From: Tigriopus japonicus | Taxonomy: Eukaryota; Arthropoda; Copepoda; Harpacticoida; Harpacticidae | DNA length: 64,000 bases | Assembly: GCA_010645155.1 (NCBI GenBank) | Contig: JAAGOF010000300.1 | Coordinates: 1,446,832-1,510,831, forward strand | Reading direction: 5' to 3' | Shown: positions 38,918-50,371 of the stretch, piece by piece | Layout: every line of letters starts with the position of its first letter | Position numbering within the stretch: position 1 is the first letter of the stretch | Translations under genes and position numbers: made by a program | Notes under the pieces: model-generated | What the model saw: the letters and a program-made list of their open reading frames with translations, nothing else | Database searches by the model: none | What the model was told of the DNA's origin: nothing

Positions 38918-40897
38918 TCAATTTCCATAATTTCCGTTGAAGTCTAGTAATGCCCGAAGGAGTTGTTTGCGATAGCTCTCGTTGGCAACATCCTTCACAC
39001 AATACTTCAACCAAGTTTTATAGAACTTGGCATGAAGAGACTCATGGGCCTGCTCGCTGAAGTGAGACATATTATTGGCATTTCTGGACTGAACAAAGTC
39101 CTCCAAATGGTTATTGATGATGTGGGCTTTGGGTGTCAATCTCATTCCACTTGTGCTCCATTGCTCCTTGAAGGAGGCGATATCAGTCTTCAATTCATCA
39201 AGATTTACCGCATTTTGGGCTATATTTGATAGAATATTATCAAAGGACCGTAGAACCGCCACAAAAGGTCGTCCAGTATGTTCTTGGTCACATTCCCGCA
39301 AAACGGTCTCTAAATCATCCAAATTGTTCATTAATGTTCGGCACTCGTTTCCTTCAAACATCATTCCATGGTACGATTCTCGAACCAGGTGCAAATTTCT
39401 TGGCCACCTCTCAATCTCCGGAATATGAGCGAGTAAAGAAGTATACACCTTGTTCACCACACCCAACATTATGTGGAGCATTGGCAAAGCGCAAACCTCT
39501 ACAATTTTGCAGCTGTGGAAATGAGAGGGATGTGGTAAAATGGGTTTGTTCTTAAGGCTGTGAAAGAACTTGGACCTCTTCTCATCTCCTCCATCATCAA
39601 TGAAGGCCTGATAATCAGCCTCAAGACTTGCAAACGTTCGCTCTTCGCACTTTTCATTCTAAGAATCTGTTTCCCAATGGCAAAACATGCATGAGAACTT
39701 GCTTCGGTGATTACCCAAGCCCAACATGATATTGAAGCATTTCAAGTCCTGAGAAAACGTGTAGTCCAGCTCTCCAGGGATCTTTTCAAGTTCCAGCTTT
39801 TCAAGCAAGATCTTGATATTCTCGTATGACTCCTTCATGGGAGAGAGAGCCAACAGGTGCATCATACGCACACTTGTGGATTTGGATCCAGTGATTTCCA
39901 TAGAGGAATCTTTGAAGATCAAACTCCCACTTACTTTCAAGTGGTCACGTCCTTCATCAATGGAAATTCGATAAATTAAGTCTCTCCATTCTACCCCTCG
40001 ATTGGCGACAATAGTTTCCAAGAAAGACTTGATATCATGACAAAAGGCAACGGGCAGTGTGCCATCTTTTGTCTCGACCTCATCCACTCGGAAGAACTCC
40101 GCATGTCTCTTGATCACCGTGGATAAATGTTGTCTCACATTGGGTTCGACCTTGACATCTTTTCGTAAACCCTTGACGATTTTGAGTGCTTGATTCTGGG
40201 ATAAATCGGCGGACTGAGCAATATTTCTGATGGTGGAGGTGGAAACAATGGTTGGCTTTTTTTCCAATGAAGCTTTTTGATAAGTCACCTTTCTTCCACC
40301 AGTTGAGAGCGAGACTAATCCCTTTTTGTCCGACAGGTCAGCTAAAACTTGTGATGTTGTTTTTTGCAACACCATGGGAGGTACAAGCTTGCAAATATTG
40401 CTCGCTGCCGCCTTTTTATCGCACAAATGAGGCTCAGATTTAAAAATTTGGCCGAAACAGTGGAGGCACACTGAAATTGCTTTCTCCGGGGTGTCGTTGG
40501 AGGTAGTTGGCAACTTCGGAAATTTCAGTTGGCCTGGCCTTCGCTTAGTGATTGGGCGACGGGTGTACTTGTTCGTTTTGAATTGGGCACAAATCATACA
40601 TCCGCAAACGTTGTCCAAAGATTTTGACTGATCAATTCGAAATCGGAAAAACCTCATACTTGAGTAATCGGGAAATTCTGGAAGGTTGGCATCGAACACT
40701 CCTTTGGAAAATGATTCCAGTTTTTTCCGACACGAATGACACAGTCCACAGGGCAGTCGTGGCTCAGTAGACCAATAACCATCAATGACGAATTCGTTTA
40801 TTAATGCCTCATACTTTGATCCAGGCTCAATTACACGTTGACCTTTGTCAAAGCAGATCAGGCACAGTCCTTTCCTGGCCCTTTCATGCCCCTCCAT
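38918..40897 (-). pseudogene. Zinc-finger DDE-like transposase, one in-frame TAG
   Basis: Begins at ATG 40897, runs 412 codons, meets TAG at 39659-39661, and continues in the same frame for 246 further codons to 38918, 658 residues plus the nonsense codon in all. The N-terminus has Cys clusters typical of transposase zinc modules: CLICFDKG, CGLCHSC, CGCMIC, CLHC. The middle has candidate catalytic Asp at 314 (SIDEGRD) and 384 (SQDLKCFN), followed by CMFCH (403-407). After the TAG come LPMLHIMLGVVN, a helical stretch, LTPKAHIINNHL and candidate Glu 615 (HFSEQAHES). The D-D-CxxCH-insertion-E order is like RNase-H-fold transposases with an inserted helical domain. The TAG removes the Glu, so this copy is probably inactive unless the stop is read through. 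Catalytic residue choices are my inference. Confidence 0.75.
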
Positions 40898-41080
40898 TTT
40901 GAGTGTCCAAATTATTGGAACGTGCTAAATAGGTGGGATTCACGAGTAAGAGATGGTTTAGAGATTCTTCCTTCTCTTCTTCTTAGATTCTTCTTAGAGA
41001 TGCCGTAGATTATGAATGATGGAGATCCACTGTGAAATTTGAGAAGACCTCGTGGTGATTCAAATCTTATTTGTAAACAA

Positions 41081-41503
41081 AAGGTGACTGTAATGGGAGA
41101 GATGGACAACGCTCAAAAGCAGGCTTCTCAAAAATAAAGCCCCCAAAAAATGAAAACAACTCATTATCTTAATGAGGAGTGAGCAATTGCATTTTAGTTT
41201 TTAAGATTTTGTCAACTTTGGTGCGAAACGCTTCCTGGTACTAGACGTATTGAAAGAAGTTGTGTGTCGAATGAGGTCACTCTGTTGACAAACGCTTCAA
41301 TGAACGAAACCTTTCACCCCAAAAGTTGCGGGAAAATTTGAAATTTGAACAAAATATTAAAGTTGTAATATCTTTTAATTCAGAGCAAAACCTATTTGAA
41401 ATTCTGCAGTTTTAGAAGCTTCTACCTCTAAAGCAATCGCTAGTGTGGTGTTCGTGTTTGGGTATTTTGATATGATCTTTCTATTACCAATCGGAACACC
41501 GTG
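41081..41503 (-). repeat. Right terminal inverted repeat of the 3.6-kb transposon
   Basis: 423 bp, reverse complement of 37932-38354, ending CACCGTG at the outer edge, directly followed by CGGA. The transposase start codon (40897) lies 184 bp inside it, so this repeat probably contains the transposase promoter. Confidence 0.92.
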
Positions 41504-44500
41504 CGGAACAATTTGCCCTACTTCATAATAATTCCACTTCGTTTGCAGCATACTTTTACTATCTTTCCCAATATTGATGTTTCGTTTTTCCCTCCAAGCC
41601 TTGAGCAAATCATTAACGAATCGTCAAATCTTGTTCAAATAAACTCTTTTCACAAATTGGATAACTTTGCCTCGTCAAATTTACAAATGGTGGTCTTTAA
41701 AATTTTGACATCACTAATGATGGCCACATGCCAATGCTCTAGTTTCAATTTTCATGCCAAAGAGCCAAAGACCTTGAAAGCTATGCAAATTGGAATTCAA
41801 ATCCTGCCTTATCATTTTGTGTGATAGCCTGAATGAACAGAGTAACACGCCAATTCAAAAATTATTGCCAGGAGAGGAATTACGTATGCTGGAGTCCAAA
41901 AAAGTCCGTCAATCGTCACCGATCTCGAATTTGCATTGAACTCGTGGATATGACCTTTGAACCGGAATTGGGACGATGATGATTGTATGATGATTGCATT
42001 GAAGATGCGGAAAGCTCTGGAAAAGGTTCCTGTCATCGACATTTTTAATAATAATTTCCTCTTCGCCAATCTCTTTATCATCTTTTCCAATTGGAACGAC
42101 TATACGGAGAGGAAACACAACTGAGTTGACAAATGACAAGGATTCGCGAGCATTGGCAAAACCTCTCAAGCAAAATTGATTCAAAGAAAGCTTTGAACAC
42201 ACCATTGAGTACCAGAAAATCGTGACTTGGCCTACTATGTAGCCGTGAACAACTCGATCGTTTCTAGCCAATCGGAATTGAAATTCCATTCACAAAGAAC
42301 CATCCAACACAATAGAAAAATCCCGAGCTCCAAGTGAAAAGACGACCACTTCAAATAAGGAGCTAAACGTTCGATTATACGCATTCTGTACTATGTTTTA
42401 GCTATGAAGCCAAGGAGCCATCTTGAGAGCACCAAATTTCCAACGAGATATCTTCGGATACTTTCTGAATGTCGGGCAGGTTGGGAAAAAGAAAGAGATC
42501 TCAGAGTGACACTTTCACTCGCTCGAAGTGGGGTTTGGTTTGACTACCATCCTTCCGCTCATTTTTCGTCTGCTTTCAACACGAGATTGTGGTTAGGCGA
42601 AAAAGAATCCACGTCGTAATATGTGGCTGAACTAGGAACAAAGGGGAAATCGGAGGATATTTGAATCTCCCCGTTCATTCGATTGAGGAATTGCATGACG
42701 AGGGTGTGGGAGAGAGATGGTGGTTTTGACGACTCGAGAATCAGCTTGGAGATGGAGAAGAATCCCGATAGAGATGAAGAATAAAGAGAGATATACCACA
42801 TGGTGTGGCATACTGTTATTCGAGTAGAACCATTCTTGATTGGACGATGATGAACAAGACTTTTGCTAAGCATCCATTTTCGCAATTAGGCATCATTGCA
42901 AGCGTGAACCGTTTCTCGCCAAGCAAATTCATGTTCATAAATCAGGAGGAAATCTGAATGGGATCCATAGTAATACTTGTGGGTATTCTGAAGCCATGTT
43001 TCACACAAATTGATGCAACTTCCTCATCTTAAAGCCAGGAACTCGGAGCCATTTTCACACATATTTTCCAGGTGTTTGCGCACACAAAAGGAGTAATAAT
43101 CACCCGTGCACCAAAATGTATATCAAGGCCCCTAAATCAAAACGCTCCATTCTTTGGCAAGTCAAGTGGGCGGTTGGCGAAACGTATGCAAATTTCTTTA
43201 CGATCAGATCGTAGAAACAAGCCCTGTTCATTCCATTTACGGATGGTACTCAGTCTTTTCGATTGTTGGGGCTCAGCCACTGAAGAACTGATCACGGATA
43301 GATGAAGTTGTTCGGCCCTTTGGGCTCGACACGTACCAACCAATCAGTGATCCGAACCCCATGAATGGTTGCAAATACCAAGGTGTTAATGCCAACTTGT
43401 AACGAGCTTTCTTACCTGGGCTGTTTGTTTGGCTCTCCTACATGTTCTACTAACTAGTCAAGTCACAATCACTTCAAAAACGCACAGTACATCTCCAGTC
43501 GTTGAAATATGATTCAGGACACACATTGACACAGATATTTGCCCGCAAATATTCTCACTCCCATTCCGAAGCCTGTAAATGTTGGTTGAGCGTTATTTTT
43601 TTTAGCTCATGTGTGATGAAGGATTTTTTAGCACCAAGTAGGTCAGTTTAGGTGCGACTCACACAGTCACTGACGAACTGAGGGCCACAGTCCTGTTGGT
43701 ATTGTGAGCAGTTGTACATAGGTGGATGATTATCAACGTCGAGGTACCGGAGGTGAGACTGCTGGTGGTTGAGAAGGTAGAGCAGAGGCACACTGTGGCC
43801 CCACAGGCTCTATCACGCACTGCACCTCTCACACCAGTCTTCGTTGGCCACAGACCCGGACTCCTGATCTCACCTTCTACCTTTGGATTACTGGCTTGAA
43901 GTTTGAAATCGCTCTGGGCCTCCGAAAAGCTCGCACTCGCCTTGTCAGCTCACCGACTGTGCACTCGATTCAGAGACAGTTCCAACTTTACGGACTTGAA
44001 CAGTGAACACAAACACTTGAACGGGGGATTGGCTTGGGGTGGCCACTTTTAAACAAATTGTCCATTACATTTTACATTCTTCCACACTTATATTTATACG
44101 CATATAAGAGTGTAGCTTCAAATCTGTGAATTCATTTATTTTGTAACTGGCCGCAAGTTGCAAGAAACTCCAAAGAGATTCTGCTGTTTCAAGAGATAAC
44201 ATTTATGGAAACACTGATACATCAACCAGATTAACCTAGGAAACGGAAACTTGCCCGGTTCTCAAAGTAAACAACTTGTAAAGGGAGAGACCAGTCCTCG
44301 ATAAACCTGTGTGTTTCAGACCCACTTTGGTCACCATTTTGCTTTGCTCAAATGAATCTCACACCCGTCCCAAAAATGAGACACTCTAAGCTGGCCTGGG
44401 ATTTTTGATGCGCATGGCGGACTTGGAAACGAAGAAAAGGTTGTGCCCGCTTCCCACCTGGCTTGTGGAGGACCTCAAGTCAGACTCAACAAGTACAGGT

Positions 44501-45262
44501 TCGACGGCGGTACATTCCTAGACAAGTATCTATGTGCTTCATCAACTGTATGTATCTATTCATCGGCCTCACTCTACTTCAAATGAACAATCTTGGCTGT
44601 GACGTCCCGTGCTGCATCCTTGCGCCAGCTATCTACCCTACCCAGCTCACATTATGAGTGTGCACGATTTTCATTCCTTCCACCAACATGTCTGTTGGAA
44701 CTTGTCTCAACCCCAGGTGCTTAAAAGAAGTACGGATGAAGAAGTGAAGAAGTGAAGAGGATCAGAGGGATTGGTAGTGGGCATTGGAGTCATGGGGAGA
44801 TTGTTCAACATCTCAAAACCCACTTTGGGTAGAATTTAGCCAACTGAAAAGTTTCTGCTATGGGAATTTCCTTAATGAGATGGTACAACTCCAGAATATG
44901 TACATATAATCGGAATGACCAATCCGTGCAACGTTACCATTGAGAACAACGGACGCCTGTTGCTAGTCTCGATTTGGCATGATGCCCAGTTTGGAAACTG
45001 AGCAAACACAGGCAGTGAGTGCTTGCACACTATGGATAGAAATGATTTGGGGATGACCTTGAGTTCACAGTCTGAGGTCGTTTTTTCAAAGCCAACCATT
45101 GTTTTGGTCCCAAATGGCAATACTGAGCATCAGGGGGGAGGGTAGATTTCAAGCGCACGCTCATTTTTCACTTGGCCATAGAAGTAGCAAATCACCCAAA
45201 AATGAGGTTGCGAGATAATGAGCTCGAAAATAGCCGAAGTAACCAAAAGAGTAACCTAAATG
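41504..45262. other. 3.8-kb gene-poor spacer
   Basis: No supportable gene. Short frames on both strands (for example 41909-42289 minus and 42559-42885 minus) have no recognisable content. A more GC-rich patch at about 43700-44000 could be an unrecognised first exon or promoter, but I see no product. Confidence 0.45.
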
Positions 45263-45268
45263 ATTTAT
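45263..45268 (-). promoter_or_regulatory. Polyadenylation signal AATAAA for VKORC1
   Basis: AATAAA on the minus strand, 50 bp after the VKORC1 stop codon; good spacing for a compact 3' UTR. Confidence 0.55.
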
Positions 45269-45317
45269 TCACGGGTAAAAGCTTGTGACTGGTCGTCATA
45301 AAAGAAGCATAATCTCA

Positions 45318-45952
45318 TTAAATGTTCTTTTTGAAGTCTCGTCGATTGCTTGAAATGGGCAACCGGAGGTTTCGGTCTTGTTTCCCGTGTTCCCGTATGT
45401 CCATCCGGCGAGTTCCAGAGCGGGTGGACCTCATTTTGGCAAAACTGGCGATCAACAGAAGGAAATTGGTCGCATATATCGCTGCACACACAACGCACAG
45501 ATTCTCCAGGACAAAATATAAAATGTAAGCCAAGTAGATTGATCCCAAATTGGCTAGGAGCACCACATAAAACTGAAGTTTGGACAGGAAATGGTATCGG
45601 AAAAGAGACAGGAATGTCGTGAGCGAGTAGAGGGCAAAACCATACACTGGATTGGGCTGATTGAGCCAATGATCAGCGGCTGGAAGAAACACAAAATTTT
45701 AACTTTAGAAACTGCCAAATATTACACATATGTCAATTATAACTCACGCAAAACTTTCTCCACCAAGCCGAATCCTGTTCCGTAGGTGGAGTTGAAAGGT
45801 TTAGTACACGATATATTCTCATCCAAGTCACATAAAGGCTTGTAGGTGGGATCCTCCTTCATCTTCATCTCCACATAGAAGGCATATCCACAGAGGAGGA
45901 ATCCGATGATGTTGAAATAGAGACAGAACGCCCGACTTGAACACACACTCAT
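45318..45952 (-). CDS. VKORC1: Vitamin K epoxide reductase complex subunit 1
   Basis: Two exons, 45952-45748 and 45679-45318, with a 68-bp intron (GTGAGT donor, TTCCAG acceptor) in phase 1; 188 residues. The enzyme reduces vitamin K epoxide and quinone in the ER membrane, supplying cofactor for gamma-carboxylation. All four key cysteines are present: loop Cys41 and Cys49 (LCDLDENISCTKPF) and the redox-active CVVC at 130-133. Other family blocks are TGFGLVEKVL, GSIYLAYILYFVL and four membrane helices. Human VKORC1 has 163 residues; here a basic C-terminal tail of about 30 residues is added (RRMDIREHGKQ...). ATG 45952 gives the family-length N-terminus. An in-frame ATG at 45967 exists, but the bases between read like a TTTTACAG acceptor, suggesting a 5' UTR intron. 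Confidence 0.95.
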
Positions 45953-48676
45953 GACTGTAAAAGACATCAACAGACATTAACTTCTTTTGTCATTCCCTCG
46001 GTTTACAATGATTGAACTTTGTAATACCTGCAGTAGTTAACAACCTTCCCCTCTGCTCAGAGATTGGTTCCGACGATACGATTACCAGGTTGAGGGCTTC
46101 AGACTCTGATGCACTCGGGAATCGGGATCACAGGAAAAAGTTGCGTTGCCAACAAGCATATGACAACAAAAGCAGGCCTTCGCTCTTTTGTGGCAGGTTA
46201 CACGAATCGCCGACGAGAGAACGGGCCCAGGGTGACTAAGCCGGATCCAGATTTGGTTCTTGGCAAGATCTAAACGGGGAAAAGTACCTTAGTTGATTAG
46301 ACTTTTTGAAAGGACAATACACTCTGTATGCAGATACTGCAGGATGAGAGAAAGTGCAACTTATTTACTGTCTAAAACATTCTTTTGACTGATAAATGAT
46401 GGAAAAAGATAGATTTGATAAATTGTTTAGATTTTCAGTAATGACCAGGTCTCGGAAGAATATGTTTCAAAATAAAAAACTATTTAAAAGATACTTCTTC
46501 ATTTCCTTAGATTTTGCTTTGTTTTGGCTGTTTCAAGGAAAAATTGAGGAATAGAAAGGAGAGTCATTGCGCAATATGGTCTATCCAAATTGAACCAAGT
46601 TTAACACGTCTACAAAAGGACACCCTCACACATGGTGTGCCTCCAACAACGACCATCAAATTTGCAAAAAAATATTGTGGGAAAATCTATGCCTACAGAG
46701 ACAAAATCAAAATTGTGTGGTCAAAGGTACTTTTTTGAACATCGGGTTTATTTTCAAATATTTTGCACTTTTGCACCAAATATGTTTCTAATTTTTGACT
46801 AACATTTTTTAGATTGTAGTGATGACTAAAAGGCGGGAAGTGATGTGAAACCATAAAAAGTAACTTCACATAAAAAAGTATTTTTGTAAGAAAACCCACA
46901 TATTTTGTTTTTTTTCGGGTTTTTCATAAACATTGACGAAAAGAAAATCATTTTTTGTTGTTTTTTTGTTTCTTGTTTTACACCATAATTGAACACGAAA
47001 CCACTCCTTGCGTAAGATTTAATTAAGCATTCACTATATTCAATATTTTTTTTCGTTCATAATGTTTGGAAAACTAACATCTTATAAATGTTCCCTCACT
47101 CAATTCTGGAGGACGGTGGGATGCTATTTAATAGGTTTTGATGCGCTTTTCATTTTCAAAATATGTAAATGGAAAAAATATAAATCAATCGTGCATGCTC
47201 GTTCCCTCAACGGTGTGTCACTTTGAAGTTGTATCAACTGGTTTAGCTCATCCAACAAAAAGGGAATGAGGGAAGCTCAGTAAACATCAGCTGGACCTGT
47301 TTGTTTACCCCTTAGCTCGGTTGTGGCCTCTGGTGACTCATTGCTTCACTAAAATTCTGCGATCGTATCTCCTTCTCGATGGTTTGTCGCGAAGCAACTG
47401 ACCGTTCGAAATTTTTGATCGAGCGCAGATTAGAAAACAACAGATGCACCACAAAAGGGCGGCGCAAGACTCGGGGGCACATAATTTCAAACCTTTTTTC
47501 TCATTTGTCTTCTCCCATTGGAAAATCAAGCGTTTGCAAAAGTTGTAGGAGATTACTATTAACCCTTACTCACATAATTTTAATGCAATAACAATGTTGC
47601 GCTAAATCGTATTCCTGATCAAAAAGGGTTTAAGAAAGAAAAAATCAAAAACAGAAAAACAGGAAGTATTTGATTAATTTGAAAATCGCTAAGTTCCCAC
47701 TTTTTATTACATAAAAACGCCGTTTTACCACATGTTACCACTTTTTAGCCTCCAAAAACCACCTTCGGCGTTTAATGATGTTTTGCCCTTTAGTAATTCA
47801 TTTTTAAAATCCTTTTACGTCTTAACATTCGTCATAAGTAGTGTTGTACAAAGTTGTAGAATGCACCGAAATGACCAATTGACCAAAATTGGGTCAAATG
47901 ATACAACTTTTTTTTCGCAATAAATTGCAATTTTCGAGTTAATACTAGCTTCAAACCTCCTACATTTAAAATCTACGGATGCTTTTTTGAATCATAATCT
48001 ACAAGCACCAATTCATTCTAAAATAAATGGGATTGCTAAAATGTGTGTTTATGGCAGTAGTTAGAGAAAGTACAGGAAAAACAGAGGGACAAACAGTAGT
48101 TAAAACAGAAAAGTTGTAGAACTTATACTTAATCTTCAAAACAAGTGTGAGCAAATCTTGCAAAATGCATCAAAATGGACTACATTGAAATTTTCGATAC
48201 CTTCAACACCCATTTATATCTTGTTTGATGGCATCCGTTACGGTTTTTAATCAATTCATAGAATTTTTGCTCATTTTAACCTCATACTGAAGTAAGAGAT
48301 TTTGGACTGGAATTGTTCATCTTTCAAAAATGGCAATTTCTGACCAAGGAATTATAGTTCGATCAGTTTTTTTTAAAAGACGAGAGCTGGCAATGCAATT
48401 ATTGCAAATCCTCCATAAACGGTAAAGACAGGGTTCGCGAGATTGTTTTCATACGTCCCGTACAAAGTTTGTTCCAGAGTTTCTGTACGTTTCTTCATGG
48501 GTTCCAACCAAACATTGAAGGACAAGAAAAGACTAGAAGTCATTTACAAACTGGTTTACCTTGTGTTACATTTATTTCAAAAAAAAATCATGATGGTTAG
48601 CTGCCCTAAGAAAGTTCAGAGCGCCGATTTTAGTGCCCAACATTTCCAAAATGTAAGAGTTGATGTTGTTGGATAG
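45953..48676. other. Gene-poor spacer, very AT-rich
   Basis: The first 300 bases are the 5' flank or UTR of VKORC1. The rest is AT-rich with poly-T and poly-A runs and no supportable gene. Short frames at 46514-46738 (+) and 48443-48676 (+) have no recognisable content. Confidence 0.45.
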
Positions 48677-49347
48677 CCTAGAGCGCTATAACAAAAGAGT
48701 ATGCGCATGTGGCATTTTGGCCCCAAGACGTCGGTTCTATTATACTGTGGTTCTTGAGTTCGACCTGTTTGAGGTTCTAAATATTCACCAATCAATTTCG
48801 TATCTAGTTAGATTAAGCAAGGACATCTTAATTTCTCAGGACGAATTACAGAAATACAGCTTAAGGCCTGTCATTGTACTAAAATGAGAGGTTATTTCAA
48901 AGCAGTAAATGTTCCGTTGAATTTTCATCGTAGTAACTCGGCCTTAAGTGGTATTCTGTAATATATCCTTCGTTGAGTCATCCTTGGATTAAGTTTTCCC
49001 ATAATGTAAGAAACTCTATGCAAATCAGCGTGGAGATTCATCAAGAGCTGACATTACCGAGTCAATTCACAGCAGCACTAGGCTTGAACGCACATCGAGG
49101 TTTAAGGAGAACAAGAAGGTTATCTTCCGACACCCACGGTTTTGGCCAGTCTTGGCCTTCAATGGCTAAAAAGGTCAAACATTATGCTTTCAAAGGTAAG
49201 CTAAGATCATGAGCGTCAATTTGGTAGTAAATAGTGCATAGGTAAAGTAGCCTCAAACAGGTCGAACCCAGGAACCACAGTACAATAGAACCAACGTCTT
49301 GGGACCAAATGGCACGTGCAGGTACTCTTTTATTATAGCGCTCTAGG
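48677..49347. repeat. 671-bp element with about 97-bp inverted repeats
   Basis: Arms 48677-48774 and 49251-49347 are reverse complements with roughly one mismatch in seven (CCTAGAGCGCTATAA outermost, CGACCTGTTTGAGG innermost). The 476-bp interior holds a plus-strand frame (48973-49212) with no recognisable product. It also contains, at 48965-48989, a 25-bp string shared, with one mismatch, with the end of the insertion at 63310-63334. Probably a non-autonomous fold-back transposon, perhaps itself carrying another insertion. Confidence 0.65.
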
Positions 49348-50371
49348 ATAGCCTAGATTTCTGTGTTAGAGGTCCATGCTCTAAAACATTGCAAAAATTT
49401 CACTTAATCTTTGCGGGGTAATAAATTCACACCTTAGATCGATCAACCTTCAATTTAATTAACGAACACAATCCTACGTATCCTACGAAGCGGAAAATAA
49501 ATTTGTAAAAGAATCATTTGATGAAATTCATTCCATTTTGAAACAAATCAATTGCTGAAAAGCAAACCAAGTTCGAACAACATAAACGTAATGACCGACC
49601 AAAAGTTATCAACACGCACCAGAATAGTATCCCAAAGATGGAAAAGAATGTACGATTGTGTAGAAGCCAGAATAATCATATTTCCATTCGGTCCGAACAT
49701 ACCCATGGGTACATATACCCAAGAAGAAAGCCTTTCCTCCCACGCTTCCATATAACTTTACGCGTTTCTGAGCTCAACCCACCATCAACAAGTTGGCACA
49801 ATGTTGATCAAGCCTTTCTAGGGATATCATGAACTCATTTGTCCCAAGGCCCTAAGGACCTTCCTCTACTAAATGAATTGGCATTTGGCTTACTCTTAAT
49901 AACGAGTGATGATGACACCAACGTTTTTTTTTCTTCTAGTGAAGGTAACTCACACAGCACGTGCTTCTCATTCATGTATTTTAAGGGCAAGAAGAAGGCT
50001 CTCCAAGGTCGGTCCGGTCGGGGCCTTGCTCAGAATGCGAGGAAGGAAGCGATAAGGATGGGCCTTGAGTTGAGAAAGCCAGTCTCGCGACCATATGGTT
50101 TGTTGTTCCACAAGTTGTGGAAAAGACCCTCGTCCCTTCAGAACTTGCTCGATCGAGGTAAGACTCAAAGTTATTATGATGGAAAGTTTAACAAATTGAC
50201 AGGCATAGTTTGCATTGCATTTTTCAACGTAAGGACAGATTTGAGGCGTATGCCACTCTTTAAATATCTGGCGTGGAGCAGATTTTGGATCCAGATACAA
50301 ATAACTTGAGTGTTTTGGTTACAGATGGGTTCTATTTGAGTTGACGGTCTGTTCAAATTGGACCTTAAAAA
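49348..50371. other. Spacer ahead of the SLC17 gene
   Basis: Contains a 156-codon plus-strand frame (49839-50309) and an overlapping minus-strand frame (50300-49968), neither with recognisable domains. The part nearest 50372 is presumably the promoter and 5' UTR of the transporter. Confidence 0.4.

Larger units (their letters stand above)
37932..41503 (-). mobile_element. DNA transposon with 423-bp terminal inverted repeats
   Basis: A complete element of 3572 bp. The left repeat 37932-38354 and right repeat 41081-41503 are reverse complements along their whole length; I saw no mismatch on reading. Both ends begin CACGGTGTTCCGATTGG. The flanks share CGGA (37928-37931 and 41504-41507), a likely 4-bp target-site duplication. 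The interior holds one transposase-like gene on the minus strand and a 0.56-kb 3' segment. Near-identical repeats imply recent movement. I cannot assign the superfamily; long repeats, CAC ends and a zinc-finger DDE-like protein are the clues. Confidence 0.9.

Noticed and set aside
38271..38940. Plus-strand frames inside the transposon
   Set aside because: They are antisense to the transposase or lie in the terminal repeat and its inner flank, with no recognisable content.
49839..50309. 156-codon plus-strand frame upstream of the SLC17 gene
   Set aside because: No recognisable domain and composition like non-coding sequence; could be part of a 5' UTR, but I cannot support a protein.
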